Source of the DNA: Dasypus novemcinctus
Taxonomy: Eukaryota > Chordata > Mammalia > Cingulata > Dasypodidae
Assembly: GCF_030445035.2 (NCBI RefSeq)
Contig: NC_080682.1
Span: 30,734,770 to 30,798,769, forward strand
Reading direction: 5' to 3'
Length of the DNA stretch: 64,000 bases
Shown here: in pieces, positions 20,965 to 31,719 of the stretch
Layout of the letters: the number at the start of each line of letters is the position of its first letter
Numbering within the stretch: position 1 is the first letter of the stretch
Translations under genes and position numbers: made by a program
Notes under the pieces: generated by a model
The model's input: only the letters and a program-made list of their open reading frames with translations
The model's database searches: none
Told to the model about the DNA's origin: nothing

Positions 20965-23500
20965 TAGGGGCCATTTTAACAAAGGGCAATACTATCCCCA
21001 TAACTTGGCTTATGAATATACAAATTTGGGTTGATCAATGGCCCCTTCCCTTGGGAAAACTTAATGCCCTTCACACCCTTGTTCAAGAGCAGTTATCCCA
21101 AGGGCATATTGAACTATCACAAAGCTCTTGGAATTCACCAGTATTTGTAATAAAAAAAGAAATCAGCAAATGGAGAAGCTCATGGATCTTTGAGGTGTCA
21201 ATAAAGTTATGAGCCCTATGGGGGCACTACAACCAGGGGTTCCACAGCCCTCGATGAGTCCTAAGAATTGGTCTTTGATTATTATATATTTGAAAGATTG
21301 TTTCTTTACCATTCCTCTGCATCCTTCTGATAAAGAGAAATTCACTTTCTCTGTTCCTGCTATAAATAATCAATTCCCTATGCAGAGATATCAGGGGTTT
21401 GTGTTGCCTCAAGGCATTATGAACAGTCCTATCATGTGTCAATTATTTGTTCATCAACCTCTACAGGTGCTCAGAGAAAAGTTTCCAAAAGCCAAGATTA
21501 TTCATTATATGGATGATATATTATATTATTTGCACATTCTTCAGAAGACAAGTTACAACTATTGTTTCAGTATGCTGAAAAGGTGCTTCCTGAGTATGGG
21601 TTACAGATTGCCCCTGAGGAAGTTCAGCAGAACACCCCTTATTGTTATCTGGGTATGCAATTGGCAAATGGATGTATACACCCACAAAAGATACAACTAT
21701 GAAGAGATAAATTAAATACTTTAAATGATTTTCAGAATCTTTTAGGGAACATTAACTGGATTCAAACTACTCTGGGAATCCCTAACTATATCTTGCAGCA
21801 TTTATTTCAGACTTTGGAAGGAGACTCTGACCTCTTAAGCTCAAGGAAATTGTCCTTAAAGGCAGAGGAGGAACTAACTCTCATTGAAGAGCGGGTTTCT
21901 CAGGGACATTAACTCAAATAGATCCTGATAGGACTATAGATTTGGTTATCTTTTCTACCCTACAATCTCCAACTACCTTATTTTGGCAAGATGGCATTTT
22001 GGAATGGATATTTATTCCTAATAATAAAGATTGCAAACATATTTACAGAAACTTATTTCTTTCATTGCTAAAGGTCAATTACAGCTCCTGCAATTTAAAG
22101 AGACTGATCTTGATTGAATAATATGCAGCCTATTTATTGATAATATTAAACATCTTTATGCTACAAATACACAATGGCAAATTGCTATTAGCGATTTTCA
22201 GGGAGTTATTGATAACCATTATCCCACTTCTCAGTTATTAACATTTTTACACAGAAAAACTTGGATTTTACCAAAAATAGTTGAATCAGGTCTGATAGAA
22301 AACACACTTAGCATTTTCACAGATGGTAGTAGCAATGGTAAAGTGGCTTATGTCACTCCCCTCACAGAAGAGGCTTGGTAAACACCACATACTTCTGCAC
22401 AATGCATATAATTATCAGCTATTCTAATGGTCTTGCAAAGTTTTAAAGAGCCTTGTAATATTATTTCTGATTCTGAATACGTTTGTTTGACAGTTATTCA
22501 AATTGACAGTTTCAAATTGAAGCTGCTAATATCTCTGTAACCGATGAACTTTCTCAAATGTTCCTGCAACTGCAGGCACTCGTTCATCAATGATCAAATT
22601 CTCTGTATAATACCCACATTCGATCACATTCTGATTTACCCCTGTCCACAAGTAATGCACAGGCTAATATCCTGGTAGGTTCTATACAGGATGCTGCCAA
22701 ATATCATTCTCGTACTCATCTCAACGCTAAGGGATTGTACATAAATTTCCATCTTTAACAAAACTGCAAGCACAAGATATTGTAAGGCATTGTTCTACCT
22801 GTGGCCCTCTCGTGTCAGCACTGTTTGATAAAGGCACTAATCCCTGAGGGTGGGCTCTGAATCAGATTTGGCAGATGGATGTTAAGCATGTCCCATCTTT
22901 GGTAAGTTGCAATATGTCCATGTTTTTATTGACATTTATTCTCATTTTCTCTGGGCAACTGTGCATAGTGGGGAAAGATTTTGTCATGTTCATTCACATT
23001 TGTGGTCTGCCTTTGCAGTCATGAGATGTGCTATACAAATTAAAACTGATAATGGTCCAGCTTATTCTGGTAAACGATTTGCAAAATTTTGTTCTCAATA
23101 TTCCATTGTTCATATCACAGGAATTCCTTATAACCCTACAGGCCAAGCTATAGTTGAACGGTCTCATCATTCCCTTAAACAAATGCTGTTAAAATAAAAG
23201 GGGAGATGATGGTGTCATAGTACTAAAAGATCAACTGACAAAGACTTTCTTTACTTTAAATTTTCTTAATGTATATGATTCCATCACACCGGCAGAACGG
23301 CATTATGCTTTAAATAAAGAAAAGGTCTTATCTGGACAAGCTGAATATCATCCAGTGTACTAGAAAGATGTCTTGACTAATACTTGGCACAAAGGGAAAG
23401 TTAAAGTATGGGGGCAAGGATATGCTATTGTAATTACAGAAGACAGAGAATAAATTTCATTACTGGCATGGCGGATTAAACCACAGACAGAGAACGAGAC
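20965..23500 (+). pseudogene. ERV-K-like pol: reverse transcriptase, RNase H, integrase
   Basis: Broken into several frames. RT motifs: 'DCFFTIPLH' near 21,290 (motif A), 'LPQGIMNSP' near 21,408, and YMDD at 21,506-21,517 (active site retained). RNase H: 'FTDGSSNGK' with its Asp at 22,322. Integrase: a first catalytic Asp in 'WQMDVKHV' (22,878), a second in 'KTDNGPAY' (23,048) and Glu in 'GQAIVERSH' (23,156). The last two keep the D-35-E spacing, while the first lies in another frame. Multiple stops; not functional. Confidence 0.85.
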
Positions 23501-23508
23501 TTCCTTCC

Positions 23509-24324
23509 TTGGTGATGCTTCACCTCTTCCTGATAACACCAATGATTCTGGGTAATGTAGCAGAGAACCATACTTATTGGGCATATATACCCAATCTGCC
23601 ATTGTTGAGAACTTTAACATGGGCAAATTCCCCATTTCCAGTATTTTTAAATAAAATTTATATGTTCCCAGGACCTGTAGACCATCGACTGCCTTTGAAA
23701 CCTGAGGAAGAAGGAAGAATTATAGTAAATTTACCCCTTCCTTATGATGATCACCCGTTATGCATAGGAAAAGAGCTTCCTTACATGAAAATACAGAATC
23801 ACACTATAATCATTACTAAAGCCAATGGTACCAAATTGTTTATTACAGTATTTCCATCCTATAATAGTTCCATGACCTTGTTACAGAATTATAGTTGTCC
23901 ACCACAAGAACAAGGTGATAAAGAAAGATGGCAAGATTGCAATAAGGAAAGAGGAGTTGTCACTTTTAATGATTCCTGTGGAATCATATGGGACAGTGCC
24001 TATATGGGGTATCCCACTAATAATACTGGTAGCTTTACATGGCATGTAATGAACAACAGTCAGATTAGTGCTAATGGACAACATCCTTCTCCATGGTCCA
24101 CAAATGAAAAAACTATGTTTACTAATAAATCAATTATTTGGAAAAACAAAGGAAGGTGGTTACCTTCCCCATGGACTAATAGTACCAAAATTGTTCAGAG
24201 AAATTTGTGGAAAGTATTTCTTGGACTGACCCCCACTTATGTGTGGCTCAGCAATAAAAATGACACTGGACAATATCTTTATTTTAATCAAACATCGTTT
24301 CAAGACATGTATATGAGATCTTGA
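23509..24324 (+). pseudogene. ERV-K-like env surface-subunit segment, still open for 271 codons
   Basis: The longest open frame of the provirus. It starts with a hydrophobic stretch compatible with a signal sequence, then a Cys- and Trp-bearing ectodomain with at least twelve N-glycosylation sequons (for example NHT, NGT, NSS, NNT, NST, NQT). The stop at 24,322 falls just upstream of the L1 insertion, so the surface subunit is cut from the transmembrane part. The start chosen is the first Met of the frame; the true env start probably lay upstream, overlapping the pol end. Probably inert, but the openness is notable given the decay elsewhere. Confidence 0.75.
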
Positions 24325-24344
24325 CATTTTTGTGACAGGAAAAT

Positions 24345-24780
24345 TAGAAATTAGAAATTCTTTTCTGGAACTATTGTGATTAGTAATGGAAGAAAATGTA
24401 GCATTAATGTGGAGAAAGTGGACATGGTAGCTACTGAGGGTAGGGAGAGAGAAGAAGAGATATGATGTGGGGGCATTTTCAGGACTTGGAGTTGTCCTGG
24501 GTGTACTGCAGGGACCATTGCTGGACATTGTAGGTCCTGCCATGGCCCACTGGGTGGACTGGGGGAGAGTGTAAACTACAATGTAAACCACTATCCATGT
24601 GGTACAGCAGTGCTCTAAAATGTATTCACCAAATGCAATGAATGTGCCAACATGATGAAAGAGGTTCTTGATGTGGGAGGACTGGGGTGAGGGGGTGGAG
24701 GCTATATGGGGACCTCATATTTTTTTAATGCAACATTAAAAAATAAATTTAAAAAAGCCTAAAAAAGAGTGAAAAAAAAG
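24345..24780 (+). mobile_element. 5'-truncated L1 3' UTR inserted in env
   Basis: Homologous to the last part of the xenarthran L1 3' UTR: 'gaagaagagatatgatgtggg', 'ggacttggagttgtcctggg', 'gcccactgggtggactggg', then a G-rich tract near 24,680-24,700, 'ggggacctcatat' and an A-rich tail. It belongs to an older subfamily, close to the copies at 28.9-34.8 kb. It separates the env surface and transmembrane regions. Boundaries are approximate within 20 bp. Confidence 0.8.
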
Positions 24781-24829
24781 GAAATCAAACCCTGTTTTGT
24801 AAAAATTGTATACTATATACTTGTATTTC

Positions 24830-25560
24830 TGAGAATATTGTACAGGAAAATGAAACTATTGTGGCCACTCTGAGAAGAGAAGGAGTATGGGTTCCAGTGC
24901 AGATGACTCAGATGTGGCAGTCATCACCTGAAAGTCAATTGCTGTTGCATCTTGCACAAGCATATATAAAATGAACAAAATGACTAATAAGACTGATTAT
25001 TGCTGGAATGTTGGGACTGATTGGAATAATAACAGCCGCCATCATGAATGCCATTGCACTGCATGAGACAGTTCAGACCAAGTAGTATGTGCATGATTGG
25101 CATATAAATGCCAGTGACTTATGGCATAGTCAAGAGCATATTGATGAGCAGCTAAATAATAGAGTTAATGATTTAGAATCTGCTGTATTGTGTATTGGAG
25201 ACCAATTGCATAATCTAAACTTGTTAAGAGGACTTAAGTGTGCTTGGAATGAAAGCAACTTCTGTATTACACAATTCAAATATAATTCTTCAGAAATAGA
25301 ATGTCAAAAAATAAAAAATAATTTATTGGGCCACAAACAAATATTTCATTAGAAATTGTTGAATTGCAAAAGAAAATATTAGAATTTTCTCAGAATCAAA
25401 TACATGTAGCCACTGATAAGGATGTTTTTTTCTGATTTAGTTTCTCATGTTATGAAGCTTAATCCTGTAAACTGTTGGAAATCACAGAATTTTGTATCAA
25501 CCTTAGGAATAGGGATGGCTGTTTTAATAATACTGCTTATAACAATGGCATGTCTTAAAT
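24830..25560 (+). pseudogene. ERV-K-like env transmembrane-subunit remnant
   Basis: After the L1 insertion the env resumes in broken frames. A hydrophobic fusion-peptide-like stretch ('LIIAGMLGLIGIITAAI') lies near 24,990-25,045. A heptad-like segment covers 25,090-25,350 (87-codon open frame with 'CAWNESNFC'). A membrane anchor ('GIGMAVLIILLITMA') lies near 25,510-25,555. The order is that of a retroviral TM subunit; it is interrupted by stops and frameshifts. Confidence 0.75.
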
Positions 25561-25750
25561 GATATGTTACACAGTGATTACAGAGCACTGACTAGCTGGG
25601 ACGAGCCAACAACCTTGTTCTTGCATGAGCATTGCACAAAACCCTTTAAATATTGTGCCAGAAAAGCTTGGTTGGAAGTCAATGATGGGTAAGACCCTTA
25701 AATTGTTATAAGGGCAACCTAAGACAGGTGCAATTACCCTGGCACTAAAA

Positions 25751-25764
25751 CGGAAAGGGGGAAA
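25751..25764 (+). promoter_or_regulatory. Polypurine tract of the provirus
   Basis: CGGAAAGGGGGAAA directly abuts the 3' LTR start. It is the expected plus-strand primer site for reverse transcription. Confidence 0.85.
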
Positions 25765-26120
25765 TGAAGCGAGTAATGACTTGTTGGCTGAAGAAAATAA
25801 GACATGGTGTAACCTAGGAAATAGAACAAGAAAAGAATGTCCTTTGTTGAGATTCCCTTGGTTAACAGAAAAGGAATGTCTCTGGTTAAGATTTATTAGG
25901 TCAACAGGATAGTTTAGTAGAAGGAACAAAATTATTTTGTTTCTAATGATAAGATAACAACAAAAAACCTGCATCTGCTTTATGGGCTTTTAGTATGCAA
26001 GCTTGCTCTATAAATATGTAAATGAATAGAAATAAACTTGTCTGTGGGCATTGACTTGCAGATCCCTGACCCCTTCTCTCTTGTTTTTCATTCTTGATAC
26101 TCTTCCAGTTTGATGTAACA
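25765..26120 (+). repeat. 3' LTR of the ERV-K-like provirus
   Basis: Begins TGAAGCGAG and ends GTAACA. TATAAATA is retained, and AATAAA is present at 26,031-26,036. Clearly paired with 17,832-18,217 but lacking about 30 bp of it. Confidence 0.88.
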
Positions 26121-26780
26121 TCTAGCATTCTGCTTTGCCATCAGTAACAAATGATATTGCCAATTCATAAGCATATTTGTCAGCACTTGTTATTTTGAAA
26201 TTTTTAAAAAATCATTTAACAAATGTATAGTGACAGCTTCTTGTGGTTTTAATATTTTTTTCTGTATAACTGATTTTGTTGGGCATCTTTTAGCTGGTGA
26301 GTTATTTGTCAATTATGTATCTTCTTTGGTGACGAATACATTCAAATCTATTGCCATTTTACATTGAATTTTCAATTTTATTATTATTGAAATTTGAGGA
26401 TTCTTTATAAATTGTGAAAACATGTCTTAGATACATCATTTGCAAAAATGTTCTACCTTTCTGATTTTTGTCTTTTAATGTCCTGTTATTGAAGTCCAAC
26501 TTATCAGTGTTTTTATTTAATTGATCAAGCTTTTGTTGATTTTTGTTGTTGTTGTTTTCGTCATATGTTCCTTACTAGCATTTTATAGTTTGGACTTTAA
26601 CATTCATGTTAATTATCAAATTTTGGTCAATATTTCTTCATGGTACAAGATATTCATTAAAGTTCAATTTTAAAAATGTATTTCCAGTTATTGCAGCTCA
26701 TTGTTTTTGGATCAGCAGTATGCATTTTGTAATACACTCACATTTGTATGCAAATTTCATGCTTACTAGTACAAAAGGCA
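26121..26780 (-). repeat. Ancient L1 ORF2-like remnant, minus strand
   Basis: T-rich plus-strand sequence ('cttttagctggtgagtt', 'attctttataaattgtg', 'aatgtcctgttattgaag') resembles the reverse complement of mid or late L1 ORF2. Very decayed; the family is uncertain. Confidence 0.45.
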
Positions 26781-26908
26781 AAGAATCACAAAGAATCTAA
26801 GCAACTGCATAATGAACTATATTCAATAGTTAATATTGTTGTCCTCTTTCCCCATTTTCTAAATCCAGAAGAAAACTGTAAATGCCATGTAGTTCATGGA
26901 CTTCACTT

Positions 26909-28112
26909 TTAGAAATTGGAAACTGTGTGTAGTTCTGCACATGTCTGGGATTCCACAGACAGGAATCTCCATCATGTTCCAGGCCAAATTGTCTAGAAGG
27001 AAGCCCTGTATTGCTGACTGAGTTTCATTGCTGGTGAAAAACAAACTCTCTAGTGTTTCAAAACCAAAACTCATGGTCTGTGTTTCTGTACTGTTTAACT
27101 AAATTTTGTGTCCTAGACCAGGTAGGGTTTTAGCAGTGGAAATCACTTCTGTTTGAGTTTCTGTGGCTGATGAATCAGTGCTCATAGAAAAGCTGGAGTA
27201 CTTCAGAATACTGCCCAGAGAGAGATGAGGCTACTGTCTAAAAAGTTTAAGTCTGTCTGTGTCTGCACATCAAACATTTCAAGATCTAAGAAGTTAGCAT
27301 TTCCCCTAAAACCGTGGGACTGGGAAGAGGTGTCTACAAGTAAAGAGTCAGTTTGGACTTCTATGTCCAGGGGTTCCAAGACTACCTCTGTATTCATATT
27401 GCTAAGTTCACTCTCTTCTGTTTGAGTTTGGATATTTGAGGTAGAAAAGAACTCTTCAATAAAAAAAAATCTATTCCAGGATTCTGGGTACGGCTAGATG
27501 GGACTGTGTTTCAGGTCCTGGGTTTGTGTCAGACAGAAGACTGATTATCCAATGTCTGATCAGGCAGGTTATTTGAAAAGATGTTTTCTAAATTGCTTAA
27601 TAAATCTGTGTTTTGGGTCTTATTATCTATCATGTTTTGTGAAGGAAGCATCCTATTCTGTTCACGGATATTTTCAATTGCTACAGATTTCTCAGTATCT
27701 CCAGTTAATGTCTTAAGGGCATTCTGAGGTAACAAACCATGAGATATAGTCTCTGCTACCAAACTGTTGTTTATAATATTGTCTGTAGAACCCCTGCTTG
27801 ATGAATAGACATTCTCAAAAATGTCTCCGTATGTCACCACTTAATACATGTGCACCTGGTCATCTGTGGAACTTTGCACTCTGCTGGTTTGAGTTTCTCT
27901 GGAGATTCCACCCAACTGGAAACAAGAACCTAAAAAGGCATCAGTCTGAGAGGCTATTGATGAAGTTACTTTAGCACCAAGCAATGATGAAACAGAGGAA
28001 TCCAGGACAACATATTGTGCAGAAGGCATAAGCCTTTGTGCAGCTTAAGATAAGACTGCACACTGAAGAAATAATGTTTTTCTGATATAAGTTCCCTAGT
28101 TGTTTTAAGTAG
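26909..28112 (-). pseudogene. ATMIN: ATMIN (ASCIZ) retrocopy, C-terminal part
   Basis: ATMIN is a zinc-finger transcription factor and ATM partner whose C-terminal half is a cluster of SQ/TQ sites binding the dynein light chain DYNLL1. Minus-strand fragments read as that half: 'ASQTDAFLGSCFQLGG', 'RETQTSRVQSS', 'VQTQTDLNFLD', 'STETQTMSFGFE', 'SLFFTSNETQSA', 'FLLDNLAWNMME' and a terminal 'AELHTVSNF' with a stop at 26,909-26,911. Frameshifts and stops separate the pieces. The N-terminal zinc fingers are not seen; the homology is interrupted at 28,112 by a solo LTR. ATMIN lies elsewhere in mammals, so a retrocopy is inferred, but intron loss cannot be tested because this half comes mainly from one large exon. 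Confidence 0.72.
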
Positions 28113-28591
28113 TGTTGTAGAATTTGAGAGAGGTTCAATTATTTGCATATAGAAAGGCCAGGACTCGGGAATGATTTTGAAAAGGAAAAATGGTTTATTG
28201 ATGGCCAGCAGGACTTGGGAGCTTTCTGTATCAAACCTGAGCCCCGAACAAGATTTTCAAGTTCCTTTTATAAAGGGTAAGGGCTAAATCTTTCTTTGTT
28301 TCAGTGCTTAATAAGTTTAATTAGCATATATCTTCCACATCCTAGGTAAGCTTTTAGCATGGACCTTATACATTCTAGATAAGCTTTTAGCACATTTGGT
28401 TTGCATTTTCCTTGAATATTTAAAGTTTATAGAGTTTGCATTGCTAAACTCTTTCCTGGGTCTGGAGTCATTGTCATGGTCACCAAGGGCAGGACTGAAG
28501 CCTCTTACTGTCCCACACCCACAAGTCAGGACAATTTATTTTAAGATTATCTCTGAAGAGACAAAGAGCCTCCCACCCATAGCCCACATCA
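28113..28591 (-). repeat. Solo LTR (class I-like) inside or beside the ATMIN retrocopy
   Basis: On the minus strand it runs TGATGTGGGC...TCTACAACA, with a poly(A) signal (AATAAA in 'catcaataaacc'). A 4-bp duplication gtag flanks it at 28,109-28,112 and 28,592-28,595, as expected for a class I solo LTR. The same family occurs at 31,720-32,115. Confidence 0.75.
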
Positions 28592-28595
28592 GTAG

Positions 28596-28944
28596 TAGGT
28601 GGACTTTTACCCAAACTTCACTTGAACCCCTGTACTAATTGGCTAAACAGTAACAATTTTTGAGAGATAGGGTCTCCCAAGAGAGCAAGCCTCTGAATCT
28701 AGACGAAGGATCAGGATTCCTATGAACAAGGGAAAAAAGTGCATGGCACCCATGGCTGAGCTCAGATGATCAACACCAACAACCACAAGGTGGGAAGAGG
28801 AGTCTCCTATAAGCACAAGACAAACATAAGAGAAAACTTCATGACAGGAAGTTTTGGTAAAACAACTTCTGAGAATATCTTGGAGTTGGTTTAAGAATCT
28901 GTTTTCTCACATTAGAGCAGCAAGAATCTTCAAAATAAGCTACT
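28596..28944. other. Unclassified; possible upstream ATMIN retrocopy sequence
   Basis: If the solo LTR interrupted the retrocopy, this stretch would be more of it on the minus strand, but I could not read convincing ATMIN motifs. Confidence 0.25.
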
Positions 28945-29276
28945 TACTTTATTTTATTTTATTTTTCAGTTTATATTTTTGAAATTTTTATTTAATTCCC
29001 TTTTTAAAAAGATACATAAATCACAAAAAAGTTACAGTATAAATATGAGAGGTTCCCATATACCTCATACTCCACCCCATCCCAACTCTTCCCGCATCAA
29101 CAACTTCTTTCATCATTGTGACACATGCATTGCATTTGGTAAATGCATTTCAGAGCACTGCTGCACCATGTGGATTGCAGTTTACATTGTAGTTTACATT
29201 CTCTCCCAGTATATTAAGTGGGTTATGGCAGGATGCCAGCTTCTGTCATCCTGTCAATGTCCAGCCCTTGTCCCTG
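28945..29276 (-). mobile_element. Older L1 3' UTR, 3' part, split by an ERVL provirus
   Basis: Plus strand begins with T-rich sequence (the L1 tail in reverse) and continues 'gcattgcatttggtaaatgc', 'ttgcagtttacattgtag', as in the minus copy at 52.4-52.8 kb. It breaks at 'tccctg' where the ERVL LTR begins and resumes at 34,302. Confidence 0.8.
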
Positions 29277-29728
29277 TATATTAGTGAGGGTTCTTTAGGG
29301 AAACAGAATCAGTAAGAGATATTTGTCAATAATATGTGATTCTATAAGAGTCTTTCATGCAGCCAAGGGGACGCACAAGTCCAGGTTCTGCAGGCAGGTT
29401 TCAACCAGAGGCTGCAATAAAAGTCCAATGAAGTTCTTAATGAATTCTGGAAGTTTTCAGCTATCCAAAGATAAGCTGGAAAATTCTCTCTTAATGCTGA
29501 AATCTTTTCCCCTTTTAATGCATTCAGCTGATTGGGTTAAGTGTCACTCTTGCTGATGATAATCTCCCTGATTGATGTAGTTATAAACAGCTATCTATGA
29601 TTTACCACTGCAGTAAAGTCAGTGGTGACTTAAGTCCACAAATGCCCTTGAATTAGTTAGCTTAGTGCTTGCTTGACCAAACAAGCAAAATTACCTCAAT
29701 GAGTTGACACAGTAGCCTAACCATCACA
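29277..29728 (-). repeat. ERVL 3' LTR (MLT2-like)
   Basis: Paired with 33,843-34,301. On the minus strand it is preceded by 'ctaggggtgg', a plausible polypurine tract remnant, at about 29,730-29,745. Confidence 0.78.
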
Positions 29729-30081
29729 ATCCACCCCTAGTTAACTTGGCAACCATACGCATTACTTTAAACCATACTTAGTCTCTAAGTAAAAACAATA
29801 ATAGACATGCATATATATATATATTTCTGCCTAACAATGTCCACATCTACGTTGTACACCTGGAAACATATTAATTCCATACAGAATAGGATGCAAGTTC
29901 TTGGGTAATATTCACTCTCAAACTTGACATCCTCAAATATTTTGACATGAAACAGATACAACTAGTTATATGATAAGGGGAAAGTTTGGAGAAGATGACA
30001 AAGAAATTTGCTTTGTGTACATATACAATTAACATCATAGAAAAGGAAGAAAGGAACAAAGATTCATAACCATTATAGTCC

Positions 30082-30730
30082 TCATTTCTGTAACTGGTCC
30101 TGTGGTCGAAGTTCATATTTATAATTACTTTTTCCCTCTCCCCATTCCATGTTGCCATTACCCTCAGCAAGCTCTTTAGCTGGCCATAGTTCTTTGCCTG
30201 TTGGGGTGACCCAACCTTTCATTCCTGAATATTCTGGGCCATTGTTAGTTTTGCTTGGTTTGGGTTGTTGTAATTTTCCATAGACTATAATCACATGACA
30301 TAGTAGTACTAGGAGATGCCCTAGAGGATCTCCTGTATTCCAGGCAAACTTTTCTTTACTGCAGTTATGTAGAGGCAGTCCTATTTCCCCTTGACAGTCA
30401 GGAACAATCACCCTAGCCAGTACAGTAATTCCCTTCTTTGATTGTTGATTCAGAGGTAAGAGGAGCCCAAAGTGGCCAGGTGACAGTTTTACCTTCCATT
30501 TCAATGGAATCTTCATTGTGTTCCCTGGTGACAGCATTCCTCCTTTTGGGACTAAAACCTGTAGACCTGCAGAGTTTGAGGTTGCAGGAACAGGAAGCAA
30601 AAATTTTCCTAGTGGATCACTAGGGGCAACAGTGAGTAGTGCCACTCCCATTCCCACTCCTTGATTCCCAGAGACCCAGCCACCCTAACTGGGGCAGCCC
30701 CAACAAACCCAAGTGCATGGCGCAGACACA
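30082..30730 (-). pseudogene. ERVL integrase end and dUTPase domain (191-codon open frame)
   Basis: Position downstream of integrase and just before the 3' LTR matches ERVL, where dUTPase is encoded at the end of pol. The open frame 30,657 to 30,082 carries 'NSAGLQVLVPKGG' (motif 1 area), 'HFGLLLPLNQQ' (motif 2 area), 'ARVIVPDCQGEI' (motif 3) and 'NTGDPLGHLLVL' (motif 4 area). Motif 3 has Val where the catalytic Asp belongs and Cys for the Tyr/Phe, so enzymatic loss is likely. The preceding 'LGIKEWEWEWHY' region in another frame is the integrase C-terminus, inferred from parallel sequence at 36.7-37.1 kb. The start Met is arbitrary, since the domain was once part of a polyprotein. Confidence 0.72.
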
Positions 30731-30959
30731 GACAGCCTCCAAGTCCCAGCAAAGGTGTGGACCAGAGATGAGGCAGCAGAGCATTCTCAAACATCCAGAC
30801 TATGTAGTTTTGCCCCATAATCAATTCACCCCCTTGACAATGGCAAGGAGGGTTCCAGCTCAATTAAATTCCACCACTTTACATAACCACACAACTCCAA
30901 TACCAGCACTGAGCTGACACAGGCAGAAGCACAACGGTCACTATTCTGACCCACAAGTT

Positions 30960-30980
30960 CTATATATATATATTTTTTTT
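30960..30980 (+). repeat. (ta)n/T-run microsatellite
   Basis: Short tatata repeat followed by a T run within the ERVL interior. Confidence 0.7.
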
Positions 30981-31399
30981 CAGCATGGCTTCCCCCACAG
31001 TCATCACAAATCTTAAGAGAGAACACTTAACATTAACATCTGGTGTAAAGCAAATTCATTCACAGTTCAGCACCATAACAAAAGATTCCAGTTAGACCTT
31101 TTTCACTGTTTAACTTTACAATACACCTAGACCAAGCTTCACTAGAAAAGCCAATCCATTTTCCTGTAACCAAGTTTTTAAAAATCCAGACCAATTTCCA
31201 GGATGTTTGCACTCAAACCTATAAACATTATGTACTATTATAATCAAGCCTCCACTCCTTCAGTAGATATAAGAACAGTTCCAGATTCTAACATGCAGTT
31301 AGACAAACCCAAAACACCAGGCTTTTCCCCAGTTTCCCTCCTTTTTCTAGACCTAGAGAGAACAGCTTCCCCTCAGTTTTCTGGGGCTACTAGGGTTCT

Positions 31400-31719
31400 C
31401 TCATGAGGTGATGAGTCTCCCTTCTTAGCAATTAAAGTTTGGGTTCTCCATACTGTGCTCATCTGGGGAGTCTTACCTTCTTCCATATTTGGAGTTCTTT
31501 TTTGTTCCCAGAATCTTTCTCTTCAGACCTTCCATTGCCCTCAATTTTTGGGGGGAAGATTCTGGTGGAACCCACATCTTTTCTGGATTAAATTTAATCA
31601 AGGGGCACCCAGATTTGGGGTTCACCTGAGTCCTCCCAGCTGCCTTGGGGATTTGGAAGGGGCAGCAAAATGCTACCATCTCTGCCCTTCGTTTGCAATC
31701 CTGGGAGAGCCCCCAAAAA
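31400..31719 (-). repeat. Class I ERV leader with proline-type primer site
   Basis: Directly internal to the LTR at 31,720-32,115 (minus strand), the sequence reads TTTGGGGGCTCTCCCAGGAT. This resembles the proline-tRNA primer site of gamma-type retroviruses with one missing base and one change. G-rich leader sequence follows. No gag or later genes of this element were recognised, so only its 5' end seems to be present. The end at 31,400 is a guess. Confidence 0.55.

Larger units (their letters stand above)
17832..26120 (+). mobile_element. Betaretrovirus-like (class II, ERV-K/HML-type) provirus, decayed but structurally complete
   Basis: An 8.3-kb element with paired LTRs, a lysine-tRNA-type primer site, gag, pro with dUTPase, pol, env, and a polypurine tract directly before the 3' LTR. 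The flanks tttagc (17,826-17,831) and tctagc (26,121-26,126) fit a 6-bp target duplication with one substitution, the size usual for this class. Every gene carries stops or frameshifts, so it is defective. A truncated L1 has inserted inside env (about 24,345-24,780). LTRs differ by several substitutions and an approximately 30-bp indel, indicating considerable age. Confidence 0.9.
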
